A stretch of DNA of 64,000 nucleotides, taken from assembly GCA_963853835.1 (NCBI GenBank), contig OY970824.1, forward strand, positions 73,542,372 through 73,606,371. Reading direction: 5' to 3'. The DNA comes from Calendula officinalis. Its lineage: Eukaryota > Streptophyta > Magnoliopsida > Asterales > Asteraceae. Below, one piece after another: positions 27,621 to 39,100 of the stretch (the stretch's first letter is position 1; the number at the start of each line of letters is the position of its first letter). The translations under genes were made by a program, and so were the position numbers. Under the pieces are notes generated by a model, which was given only the letters and a program-made list of their open reading frames with translations, did not search any database and had not been told where the DNA came from.

Positions 27621-27648
27621 TTTTTTTTTATTTTTTTGAACGGCGATA
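27621..27648 (-). mobile_element. 28-bp retroposon tail insertion
   Basis: A T-rich run followed by GAACGGCGA sits between two copies of the 13-bp TAAATCTGTAACA (27608-27620 and 27649-27661). This looks like target-primed insertion of little more than the 3' tail of a retroposon related to those at 25637 and 26034. Confidence 0.6.
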
Positions 27649-27744
27649 TAAATCTGTAACAATTTTAATTTTGATTATTTAAAACTTGCCCAAAAGATTG
27701 CTAAATATGAAAAAATATAATAAAAAAATTAAAACGACACCACT

Positions 27745-28665
27745 CTAAACCGAAAGAGAGGCAGTTCCGGATGGTTGAGCCGGATCACTTTTACCAACCG
27801 AATTGGTCTTTCCAATAAAAACAGGCATCAATGTCACCGGAGACCGGCCACAAATCCTATCCGGATTCCACCGCCGTCCTCTCTTCGTATTTTCGTCAAC
27901 GCCGCAACCACAACTCTTCGCTCTTTTCAACGTCACAATCTGCCTCCAGACCTCCTCCGGCAATCTCAACGTGTATCTCTCGCAATTCTCTCCGGGCGAA
28001 ACCAGTGAGTGACCGGTGGAATGCGACCGTGAAAACTTCGTAATCGCTCGGTGTTCCTCTTCTACCTGAACTAAATTATGATTCTGAGATCCGATTTCAG
28101 TTCTAGAATCTTCTATTTGGGACTGAGTCAACTCGTGATTAAACACCGAGTCAGCGTTTAGTTTAGCTTTAGTGAGGTCAGCTCGACACACCGGACATGT
28201 GATATGAGACGCTAACCACGCGTCTATACAATCAGGATGAAAAACGTGATGGCATTTTGGTAAAAACCGTAACCGCTCGTCGTCGGAAAACTCCGATATA
28301 CACACAGCACATTCCAATGCCCCTTTTTCGATCTTCAGCTTTTTCACGTCGGAGTAAACGAACACCGGAAACGATTCAACTACAGATCTATCCAAACCGG
28401 AAGGAAATTTCAACCGGCGATTATTCACAATTGGAAGTGTTTGGCGAGTTTCGCCGGATGAACGTTCCAAACATTTGCGAATGTATAACGAAAGAAAAGC
28501 GATGAAAAACATACCGAAGATGAGCATAGCTAGTATAATCTTCACCGGCGGACTGAAGCTACCGCCGATGTCGTACGGATATGCCGATGTAGTACTTCTA
28601 ATTGACTGGGCACCGGCGTGCGATAACACCACCGTCATCACCGCTAGTTTGTAACATCTATGCAT
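27745..28665 (-). CDS. ATL-type RING-H2 E3 ubiquitin ligase (ATL6/ATL31-like)
   Basis: An intronless 306-residue protein, as is typical of ATL genes. It has a signal-peptide-like start (1-20), one membrane segment (about 41-62), a GLD motif (Gly90-Leu91-Asp92) and a RING-H2 finger. The RING ligands are Cys119, Cys122, Cys138, His140, His143, Cys146, Cys157 and Cys160, with the conserved Trp150. The C-terminal region has a basic/serine segment and a LRLPEEVWRQI block found in the ATL6/ATL31 group, which mark targets such as 14-3-3 proteins in carbon/nitrogen and defence responses. Membership of ATL is secure; the exact orthologue and substrate are inferred. All eight zinc ligands are intact, so it should be active. 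Confidence 0.93.
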   Translation of the reverse strand: MHRCYKLAVMTVVLSHAGAQSIRSTTSAYPYDIGGSFSPPVKIILAMLIFGMFFIAFLSLYIRKCLERSSGETRQTLPIVNNRRLKFPSGLDRSVVESFPVFVYSDVKKLKIEKGALECAVCISEFSDDERLRFLPKCHHVFHPDCIDAWLASHITCPVCRADLTKAKLNADSVFNHELTQSQIEDSRTEIGSQNHNLVQVEEEHRAITKFSRSHSTGHSLVSPGENCERYTLRLPEEVWRQIVTLKRAKSCGCGVDENTKRGRRWNPDRICGRSPVTLMPVFIGKTNSVGKSDPAQPSGTASLSV

Positions 28666-30929
28666 AATGATTTTTCTTTTTTGAAAATTTTAAAATGTGA
28701 AGTTTTGAATGAGAAATTTGCAGATGAGTAATGTCTTATTGGCGGTTGTCGTGCAGAAGAAGGAAGGGGCGTGAGATGGTGACGGCAGGTAGCGGCGGAG
28801 GAGTGTAAGTGTTGATGAAGTATGGGATTGTGAAATGTCTAAATGTAGAACAGTCGACGGGTGACTACTAACGAGGGGATTGTTACAAGATATTCAAAAT
28901 TATTTTGCATACATAAAATAAAATATAAAATTTAAGAAAAATATATTTATTACACCATTCATCCAATAGAATTTCATTTTATCACCTATGCACATGAATA
29001 CGATAATGAAACCAAAATTTTATGTTAGCAGAGTGAATGATATTGATGATTAATTAATGCTTTTGTTTTTACTGACTTTACATTACCATAATTAAAAGTG
29101 AAATTTTTTATGCATTAAAAACCTGAGAATAAAACACACGGGAATAAATGACATTTATCATTTACTATGATATGTCTCTGAAACACATATTAAAAAAATT
29201 CTATAAGAAATTGTATTAATAACTACTATTTGTGCATATTTCATACTAGAACTCTCTACAAGACAACATATGTAATTCACTCATTCATTTTTCTTGTATT
29301 ATCATTTTATTTTGATATTTGTCTTGAACAAGTAGATACATAAATAAGCACAAATAGTAATCACCAATATTATTTCTCATACAAAGTGTAATTTTTCATC
29401 AGGCGAATTAATTAATTTTCAAACAAAAAATCATTGCTTGATAAATCCTCTTAATAAATAATTCAATTAAGAGGAATTTTTTTAGTCGGCCAAATTCAAA
29501 ATGTTTGACAAGTCTTTTTAATCAAACTTTGAATTAAAAAATAAAATATGATGTCTTTTAATCGGATAATCTAAATTCTAAAGTGAAGTCATAATTATTC
29601 ATATATCAGCATTATTTGGAAATTAATCATTTAAGATTCTACAAATTATCACCTTAATTCACTATGCTTGATTACCATATATTATATTGTTTTGCTCGTG
29701 AATGCTTTTGGAGGAAATTAATTAAATTAGTTTTTATTTCCTTTTAAGAGACGTGGTAACAATCACGAGTTGGGTCTAATTAAGCAACAATACAAATTCG
29801 GTTACGGTCAGAAGAAAAACATGATTAAAGAAAAACATGATTACTAGAGTCATGTGGTAAACATTTCTGATTAGAAAAATAATCCAGCTCTTAAACAACA
29901 ACAACGATATAAAATTCTGTCAAAAGCAATGTATGAGGAATGTGAAATGTAAAAGTCATATCTCTACTTAGGAGTAAAAAACAGGTTCTTAAAAGACATC
30001 CGACATGTTTATACAATACAAGTTTTAAGTTTTTGGATTGGATATGGAATATTCAGTCCTATAAGTTTGAATTCAAAATGTTGATCAAGGACACTTACGT
30101 AAAAGTTCAAGAAAAGTTTGGATTGCCGAACATATGATCCCAAAACGAAAGCATAGACAACACGGAACTTTAACATCGAGAGTTTTCACTAAAAAGGAAA
30201 GTGTATCTATACAAGATAGCCGAAAAATGAAATCGAAAACTCGATAAACATCTGCTCTCCCCACCTCCATTTTCCTCATGTGCCTACTTTGGCTATACTT
30301 GTGAAAGAAAGGTGTTTGTTTTTCCCTTTGATCTATTTTCATACATGACGTCGGATCATATGAGTCGATTAAAAGTGATAAGGTGTAAGAGTAGGCTCGA
30401 TCTATTGAGTTATGAGTGAATATAATTAAATCGTGTGATATTAATAATTGTAATTATAAATTATAACTATAATTAAATACAAGACTTGTACTATAAGTTT
30501 TTTACGTATATTTAATTCAAGATATAAGAAAGATGAATATTAAACCAAAACTCACTTCGATTGCCTAAATATAAAATATGTAACTTTTTAAGCAAGTAAT
30601 AGAAAAGAGTTGGTATACTCTGTTTTCAACAATAGTTGATGTAAACAAACAGTGTGTGTGCTATTAATTAAGAGAAAGAGAATTAATTTTCACACCACTA
30701 ACTTTTAACTTATATACCAAAACATACAAGTATTACTGCAATCTATATAAATATATGAACCACTAATTGTGGTGTATGAATTAAAAGATATGGTACATTT
30801 ATCACTCCCTTAAGAGAAATGATATTGATTCCTATTTGTATTTATTTATGTGAATACTCATTTATAAAGATGACATATTTAATCTACTAATTTTCACTCT
30901 TAATAAGTTAATATTATGACATATGTCTT
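28666..30929. other. Intergenic, ATL promoter side
   Basis: The first 200 bp are the ATL upstream region. The rest is AT-rich without a recognisable gene; open frames near 30085-30342 have no domain and no family resemblance. The final five bases (30925-30929, GTCTT) are the left target duplication of the large LTR element. Confidence 0.5.
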
Positions 30930-31234
30930 TGAAAAGCATAAAAACACTGAATCAATCCATAATAGGTGTTGGATGATGAGTTTTGGATGAAAAGTGATGA
31001 AGAACAATTAGGGCTTTTAGAGAGAGAAACAAGAGAGAAGGAGAGAGTGAACTTTCCAGAAAATGATATTTGATTAATGAGAAAAGTTAAGGAAAATTAA
31101 GCCTTACACTTTGGTATTTATACCATGGCTTAATTCCTTGTTAGTTAGGACAATTTCCTAAATAAAACTTAACATATATACAATGTTACACTTTACCCCC
31201 TAGACTATCTATTACAACTTTCTAGTACCTAACA
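30930..31234 (-). repeat. 3' LTR of the outer retrotransposon
   Basis: 305 bp, TGAAAAGC...CCTAACA on the plus strand. It is near-identical to the copy at 50190-50495. Confidence 0.95.
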
Positions 31235-31248
31235 ATCTCCCCCTTTGT
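31235..31248 (-). other. Polypurine tract of the outer element
   Basis: On the minus strand CAAAGGGGGAGAT lies directly before the 3' LTR, the expected site of plus-strand priming. Confidence 0.8.
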
Positions 31249-31569
31249 AATAGTAGACTAGGTTGCATATCTTTGAAGACTTCTGTGTTTGTAAGGCTGG
31301 AGCTGAGAATTGAACCGTTGAGCAGTTATGTTGATAAAACAGCATCAGCCTTTAATCATCAGTGACAGACATACTTTTAATCGGCTTTTCAAACAATATA
31401 AAGTATTCCAGAAAGACTTCATGCAAATCGACTGAATGTAGACCCATAGATAGAGCGGTTAGCAGCGGAAGTCCTTTCTTGAAGTTGTGGCGTTTGTCGA
31501 TTTGCTGCAGATCCTTGGTTCCTGATGTTTGTTGAAGTTGAAGCAGTGCGGAATGTTGATATGTTGTGG

Positions 31570-31720
31570 ATTTTCTGACCGTTGTTGATAATGTTGGAGT
31601 ACGGTCATAAAAACACTTATCTGATGTGTTGACTGTTGTTGATAAGATTGAAATACAGTCATCAGATCTTCTATCAGACATAGTGACCGTTGTTGATAAC
31701 AATGGAGTACGGTCGTCTGA
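31570..31720. repeat. Three diverged ~57-bp repeats
   Basis: GACCGTTGTTGATAA followed by a TGGAGTACGGTC-like word recurs three times within the outer element's 3' untranslated region. Open frames seen here are by-products of the repeats. Confidence 0.6.
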
Positions 31721-31732
31721 TCTTCGCACGAG

Positions 31733-33310
31733 AAGGTATCAGGGTAACCCAGGATCACATAGATTGCCTGTTTGCACAACAGTTACAGAAACTGTGTGAC
31801 CTACGTTCAGTGTTGGCATTGATGTTAGCACTGGTAGGATTTCCATTCAATCATCGTGGAATACCAATATTTTTGGTATCACTATGAATGTTCCGGCAAT
31901 ATCTCAAAGATATGCTTGGTAGAGCGCCTGTGTCCTAGAGAAATTTAATTCGGTTCTAGACTCTATACGTGGACAAACGAAGGCGAGGACTGGAGGTGGG
32001 TCCTCTTTTTCAATATCAACAATCTCCAAATGAGATGTCGATAGTGGATGTGGTAATCTCCGTGATTTTGAAACAAGTACTTTTTGTACTTGAGTGGTCA
32101 GTGGGGGTTGTGCATTGCATCACTGGGTCCATGATGTCTTAATCAGAAAGCAACATATGCAATCCGATATAGATAAGGTTACCCGGTCATTTGTTCGGTT
32201 CAGGGAGGGTTTTCCGTTTTCTTTAACCCTATCACACACGCTCCTCACTCAACTCACTTTTTCATTTTCAACCACACCCTCGTTTTTGTTTTTACCATGT
32301 GATAAGCTGATTTGCACCCCATACTTCATACCCCCTCTCAATTTTTACCTCAGCGCACCCCAATCAAGATCCCATGATACTTGATTCTGCTCACCTAGAC
32401 CTAGGGACCCTCACTTTTTAGTTCCTATATTATCGGTGGCTCCGGGGAAGATCATGCTGGGTTTAGCAGATCATAGGAGTAATTTGAGAGTGGACTATTA
32501 CGCTCATGTGCATTTTAATCAGCTTTCAAGATGTTGCATTTTAGTTCACATGGATTTTTCATCGGAATTTTATGAGTTTCCGGTATAAGTTGTTGCCTGA
32601 ATGATTTTGAAGTTTAAGGCACAGCAACTTTATTCTTTTAAGGTAACACCGGACTCACATAGAGTATCCGTTGGCACACGGTATGAATCTGTAGTCGTTT
32701 GCACAACCGTTGATTCAAATGTGTGACCTGCGTTTAGAGTTGGTGTGATTTTAGCTCTAGCAGGATTTCCACTCGATCCTCGTGAAACACATATTGTGAT
32801 GCCACTACGAGTGTTCCGATGGATTCACGGAGATCCATGTTTGTAGTGCAGGTGTCCTATATTGGAAATATTCTTGGGGGTGAGAACTAGACACACTGTG
32901 CATACAAAGAGACTTAACCCGGGGCAGGAGGTTATTATTATTCAATACCGACATACTCCGAATGAGTAGTCAGTAGCTTTTGTGCTACGTCCCCTGATGA
33001 AATGAAACAAATCCCTGTTGAGAGGAATTTGAGTAGTTGGTGGTGGCGTGCATTTGCTTTACTGGGCCAGTAAAGTCTAGTGAAACATTCAACGAATGAA
33101 TGATCACCTATTTAATTGGTTGCCCGGTTTGTTTTCGGTTTGGATGCACTCATAAGGTGTGTTTTCTTTGATTTATCATGTTTTCACATCACCTTGCACT
33201 CACCTATTACTATACCCTAGACCTAAACCCTCACATTTACCAGTTGGCTGAAATATTTCCCTGGGAAGGTGTGGCCGGATCTGGCAAACCATGGGAATGT
33301 ATATCTTTTG
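31733..33310. repeat. Diverged ~0.9-kb tandem duplication inside the outer element
   Basis: The block starting near 31733 (AAGGTATCAGGGTAACCCAGG) recurs from about 32639 (AAGGTAACACCGGACTCAC). It is followed in the same order by GTGTGACCT, a GTTGGTGT/GTTGGCAT word, AGGATTTCCA, TCGTGGAA/TCGTGAAA, GTGTTCCG and CCTAGACCTA. The copies differ at many positions and by indels. No conserved frame is visible. Confidence 0.7.
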
Positions 33311-33471
33311 AAGTAGTAAGTAACGAGAATTAAAAGAATTTGTAATAAACAGATGCAATCTTTACTAGAGAACTAGTAAAGAGATCGTTTACGGATATTA
33401 CAACAACTTATGATTAACGTTTCAAACATAAAACTTTTTATTTGGGTATTTTGTTTTTGTTTTTCTGAATT

Positions 33472-33530
33472 TTCTCCCCCTAGAAATAATAATTCTCCCC
33501 CTAGAATTAATATTTCTCCCCCTCGACAAA
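33472..33530 (-). repeat. Array of three polypurine-tract-like motifs
   Basis: On the minus strand TAGGGGGAGAA-type motifs occur three times within about 55 bp, each matching the functional polypurine tract at 31235. Multiple tracts upstream of the 3' LTR are a known trait of Sirevirus Copia elements. Confidence 0.7.
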
Positions 33531-33689
33531 ACAAAAGTAATTGACAAGTTTTGAGATCGAAGGACGTACCTTATACATCGTCGGAGGGTTGAAGGAGAGG
33601 TTTTGCGGTTAAGCTTGATTGAGATTTGTGGTTTCTTTTAAGAGCGGGTTCTGAATCTGTTTTGATCAGAAGCCATTTTTTTCGTTGAG

Positions 33690-33900
33690 GATCGGGTTTC
33701 AAGTTGAAGTACTTGAAAGCCATTCATTGAGGAGCGGGTTATACACTGAATTATGTATAAGCCATACTGATGAAGCTCGAGTTATACACTGAATGTGTAT
33801 AAGTCATTCTGTTGTGGCGCGAGTTATACACTGATGTGTGTATAAGTCATTCTGTTGAGGTTCGAGTTATACACTGAAGTGTGTATAAGTCATTCTGAAC
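33690..33900. repeat. ~43-bp minisatellite with hairpin units
   Basis: Four to five units of the form GCGAGTTATACACTGAATG / TGTATAAGTCATTCTGTTG. Each unit contains TTATACAC and GTGTATAA, so every copy can form a stem-loop. Confidence 0.75.
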
Positions 33901-34642
33901 TCCAAATACCTTGCTGGTTATTCTACATAAAACAATTAAAACATGTTTGGTACCCAATTATCTATGGGTCCTATACGATTAGTGATAGATGTTTTATGTA
34001 GAATTGTTTTATGATCAATTTAGAGCTTTCGATAACTGCAAGGAGGCAGTTCAGAGGTTGTGGATTTGACGACCCATTTTAAAGATTTCTCAGAGGATTG
34101 GATAATCCAATGAGATTTTTCATTTTTGATCCAAGTGTATTTTACAAATGTTGAAGATTTGGTCGCTGTGTTGTTGTCGCTATTTGAGGAACCTGAAGAC
34201 TTTGGCTTAGGTGCGGAAGATCCTCGAGAAACTTTGCGACGAGAAGACGAGTGTTTATCAGAGATTGATGGGGTTTTGGAAGAACTCTTCGTCTGTTTGG
34301 AGGCATGTGAAGATGAACCTTTTTGATTAGGTTTGTGTGGACGAGAGACAGATGTCTTGCATGATTGTGGAAAGCATGTTTTGCATGATATTATATTTTT
34401 ACCAGATTGATGGAAAACATTGATTTTTAAACCACATGGAGCATTTAGTTTAACAAAAAATCGATCATCAGTTTGAGAAATTTTTTCCTTTGTAAGTTTA
34501 TTATACAGTCTCTTTTTACCAGATTCATCATGTTTAAAGAACACAGTATCATAATCAGGTGAGTAATTTACAGGACGATAAGCAGAAGCATCATACACAG
34601 TTCCAAAAGCAAATGCAGGAGATTTAAAATTTTTGGAGTTGT

Positions 34643-35984
34643 TGATATTGACGTTTTTAGACACGTTCAAACCCGTCAATATCGTCAATTTTGAGTACGT
34701 TTTAGAAGCAAATACATGTGATATTACTCAATTATGTGTTTATGTTACATTTCAGGTGATATATCGAAAGAGGTGCCAAAAACGGGCCAAAAGATGAAGA
34801 AAAATACAAAATTATAAGGCAAAAATAGTTCACGATCGTGAACTGATCGTGAACTATTCACGATCAGTCACCAAAGTCCCTGTATGGTCTTCGCGTTCGT
34901 TATCGAGAGTTACCGATCGTTATGTCATCGAAACAGGAAGTTCACGACGCGAACTATAGTTCGCGCCGTGAACTATGCGCCTCTGATCGTGTTTTATACC
35001 AGATCAAAGGGAAATGTCAGGCATCTTTGGCTGGAAGTGTGTTTTTGGGCAGTTAAGGACGATTTTGGAAGCAGTTTATCAAGAGATTAGTCAAGTTTAT
35101 AGCAATCATTGATTCTCAAACATTTTGGATTAAATCTATGGTTGTAATTCTATACTTTAACTCTTGTTTGTTGATTTCTAGCATGTCTATGTGCTAGTAA
35201 TCTTTATATTCACTATGTTTGGATAATTCTAGGGTTAAGTATGGTTTAATTTTAGGGTTTGTTTGTGTTCAAAATAATTGTTGATGTTTAATTACTCTTC
35301 TTGGTTTAATTTATGAGTTTTCGTTTCTTTATCGTTGGTAATTGATTAAATTAGATATTGACAACATTTGGTTCAATTGATTACTTCCCCAACTTTTCAT
35401 TATGACCTAGTTGGTAATTCACTAGAAATAGGGATTAGAGATAAGATTCCAATAAGTTAGATTAAACAAGAAGTTCAACCCTAGTAATGAAAATTCTAGG
35501 TTAGAGGTCTTAGTTAATTCAAGACGGTAATTTCAACAAATAGAAGTGTGATCAGTTATAGCTTTTGAGAGAAGAAATTCCTATTAGTTGTAATTAGTTT
35601 ATTAAATGGGATTGAGAGAAATCTAATACCGTGACTTCTAGAACATTAAACTAGCCGGTGCTTAATAACCATACTTAGAACTAGATGAATCCATACATAG
35701 TGAATATCCCTTAAATCTCATTTCAATTGTTCAAATTTGCATTTCTTGTCATTTCAAATATTAATTACATTTCATATAAATCAAAACATGAACAAAAATC
35801 TTTTCTTGATTAATTCTTTAACTTTCTTTACTTGGATTACATAAACTGTTCCCTGTGGATTCGATAACCCGAAATACTTACCTAGCCTATATTACCCACG
35901 ATTAGGTATACTTGCCTATGAATGTGGTAATCTAGATTAGTGGTATTTAGGAGACATAATTTTATAACTAGATCGAGCACATCA
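34643..35984 (+). repeat. 5' LTR of the Athila-like element
   Basis: Begins TGATATTGACG and ends GAGCACATCA. It contains nested inverted repeats at 34831-34870 and 34940-34973. A 68-codon frame in it has no recognisable product and recurs in the other LTR. Confidence 0.95.
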
Positions 35985-35990
35985 AGTTTT

Positions 35991-36008
35991 TGGCGCCGCT
36001 GCCGGGGA
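35991..36008 (+). other. Primer-binding site, tRNA-Asp type
   Basis: TGGCGCCGCTGCCGGGGA lies six bases after the 5' LTR. It differs by one base from the TGGCGCCGTTGCCGGGGA site usual in Athila elements. Confidence 0.8.
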
Positions 36009-36164
36009 GCAGTTTTATGTTTTTAGGTTTTTGAAAGTTAATTAGTTAATTGATCCTTATTTAGGAATTTATTCTTAAATAAGTTACTTAATTTGTAATT
36101 TCTGTTTCCTTTTGTTTTGTTTATCAGTTGCGTGTTAACTCTTTGCTTTGAGTTGTGCAGGTGC

Positions 36165-39100
36165 ATGAGCAATAAGAATACTCTTAGAGGCAAAAAGGCT
36201 AAAGCTGATCAACCCTCACCATCCTCTGATCCAGAGAAACTTTTTCGAAGGAGACAGAGGATTCAATTAGAAGCAAGATACAACGCATCCATAAAGAAAG
36301 CTCAAAATATTGGGGAACCGAGTCTTGAAAATCAGAATCCGCTTTTTGAAGTTCAAGTCCAAAGTTCTGAAAATCAGGAGCAAACTCCTGTTAATTTAGA
36401 ACCAATAGTTAATCAAGAGCCGATTCTTGATAACCAAATGGGTGATCAAGACCCACCACCGGAACGTCCGATGTGGCAAACGAGGCAAAATGCCCCGGTT
36501 GATGCCATTCCGGCAATTAGACTTCCGGAAATAAATGGCATAAATTTTGAAATAAAAAGTCAATTCCTAAGTATGGTTCGTGATTTGGGTTATGATGGTA
36601 GACTCACAAATGACCCAAATCACCATATTGAGTGCTTTAATGACATATGCCAATTGTTTAGGATTCCTAACGTTTCGCAAGATGCGATACGACTTCGACT
36701 CTTCCCTTTTAGTCTAATTGGAGAGGCAAAAATTTGGGTTAAATCCCTTGAGCCAAACTCCATTTCGACTTGGGAAGAACTCCGAAGTCGATTTATACAC
36801 CGTTATTTTCCACCCGCGAAAGCGGATAAATTAAAAACTGATATTATGGCTTTTCAACAGGAAGCTGGGGAAACATTAACGGAAGCATGGGAACGTTTCA
36901 AGGGAATGTTGAGGAGATGCCCAAATCATGGGTTTGAGAAGAGCGATATCGTCCATCTCTTCTATAGGGGTTTGTCCAACAATGCACGATCCACCCTTGA
37001 TTCATCGAGTGGTGGAATATTCATGTATAAAACCCCTACGGAAGGATACCAACTTTTGGAGGATATGGCCATGCACAATGCGGAATGGGCCACCGATAGA
37101 AGAGCCGGAAAGCAAACGGGTTCGCTCAATGCGGTTGACGATAGACAACATGATGAAGTCGCCGCCATAAAGAATAACCAGGTAATGTTAGAACGTAAAT
37201 TAGATAAAATAACATCTTCTTTACATGCGATACAGGTTGGGTGTGAGAAATGCGGTGGACCCCACCTTGCAAAGGAATGTCAACAACACCAACCGATGAT
37301 GACCGAGGAGGAGGTCAATTATTTAAACCAAGGTTACGGGCAAAACTATCAACGAGGAAACCAAGGATACAACAACAATAGGGGTTACAACAACAATAAC
37401 AGTAATTTCCCCCCTAGACCATCACATCCACCCGGTTTCCCTCAAAATAACCAACCAAATTACCCTCCTCGAAATAATTCTAACACACCCGGTTCGAGTT
37501 CTAAGCCCGAAGAGCACATGTCTCTCGAGAGCATGTTTGGTCAGTTTATGGCTAGCCAAGCCAAAACAAATGAAGAAACCAAACAAGACTCGAAAGAGAT
37601 GAAACAATGTATTAGAAACCAACAAGCCACCATTCAAAACTTAGAAAGAGATATTGGTAGAATTGCCCAAGCCTTAACCGAAAGACCTCAAGGCAATTTA
37701 CCCCCTTCTACCCAAGCGAATCCCAAGGGAGAATTCAACTCAAGGGATGTCAAAGCCATTACCACACGAAGTGGTAAAGAGGTAAGTTCACCAATGGTTA
37801 AAATTACTACTAATAATTCTAGTGAACATGTACTTGTAGAAGAGGGGACACCAATGAATGAAGAGGAAGTGCTTGTTGAGAAGATTATAGAAAAAGATGA
37901 ACCGAAGAAGAATGAATCAAAGAAGGAAGCAACAACAAACTCTTACCTACCTAAAGTTCCTTTCCCACAACGGTTGAGAAAGGAAAAACTCAAAGAAAAA
38001 TATGGTAAGTTTGTTGAAATGATTAAACAGGTACGCATTAACGTGCCTTTGGTTGATATGTTGGCAGGTATGCCAAATTATGGAAAGTTTATTAAGGATT
38101 TGGTGTCAAATAAAGTGCAAATGGAGGAAGCATCTTCAGCTGTGTTGAGTGAAGAATGCTCGGCGATCATAGAATCCAAGATGCCACCAAAGCTAGAGGA
38201 CCCAGGGAGTTTCATAATCCCTTGTCTCTTTAATAATTTACCGGTTTGCAATGGTCTAGCAGATTTAGGTGCTAGTATTAGTTTAATGCCCTTGTCGATA
38301 GCTACAAAAATAGGACTAACCGATTTTAAGCCGACTAGGATGATCTTGAGATTAGCAAACCTTTCATACACATATCCCATTGGTATAGCAGAAAATGTTC
38401 CTGTTAGAGTTGATAAATTCGTGTTCCCCGTAGACTTCGTTGTCCTAGAAATGGATGTGGATCCCAAAGTCCCGCTAATTCTAGGTAGACCTTTCTTGAA
38501 CACGGCGGACGCCATGTTTCATGTGTCTAAGAAACAACTAAGTCTAGGAATAGATGATGATAGGGTCACCTTCTCTATAGAGAAAGCCATGAAGCATACC
38601 TCCAAATCCGATGATTCTTGTTATTTCATTGATGTTATCGATTCATGTATCGATGAGGAGGTTACTTCCTTTCTCGACCTCGATTGTAATGATGTCACCA
38701 CAAAAGGTGATTTCACTATTGATTCCGATGAAACAATCCGAGATCTCCAAGAGTTCGAGGATTTGCTTCATGTACATGGTGAGGAATCCGAGGTAGGAGA
38801 TGTCGTGTTTGAGAAAATTGACCCTAAAGACAACCTTCGAATTAAAACTTCTTTAGAAGAGCCACCTACTCTAGAGCTTAAAACTTTACCAAACCATTTA
38901 GAGTATGCCTTTTTAGAAGGTGATTCTAGTCTTCCGGTCATCATTTCATCTAAGTTATCCTCCACCGAAAAAGCCGATCTTATTAAAATTCTTAAAACTC
39001 ATAGACAAGCCATTGCTTGGAAAACGGCTGACATTCCGGGTATAAATCCCGCCTATTGTACACACAAAATCCTCATGGAGGAAAATTTCAAGCCAAGTGT

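Noticed and set aside
34884..35090. 68-codon frame found identically in both Athila LTRs (also 46170-46376)
   Set aside because: It crosses the palindromic LTR region and has no recognisable product; identity simply reflects LTR identity.
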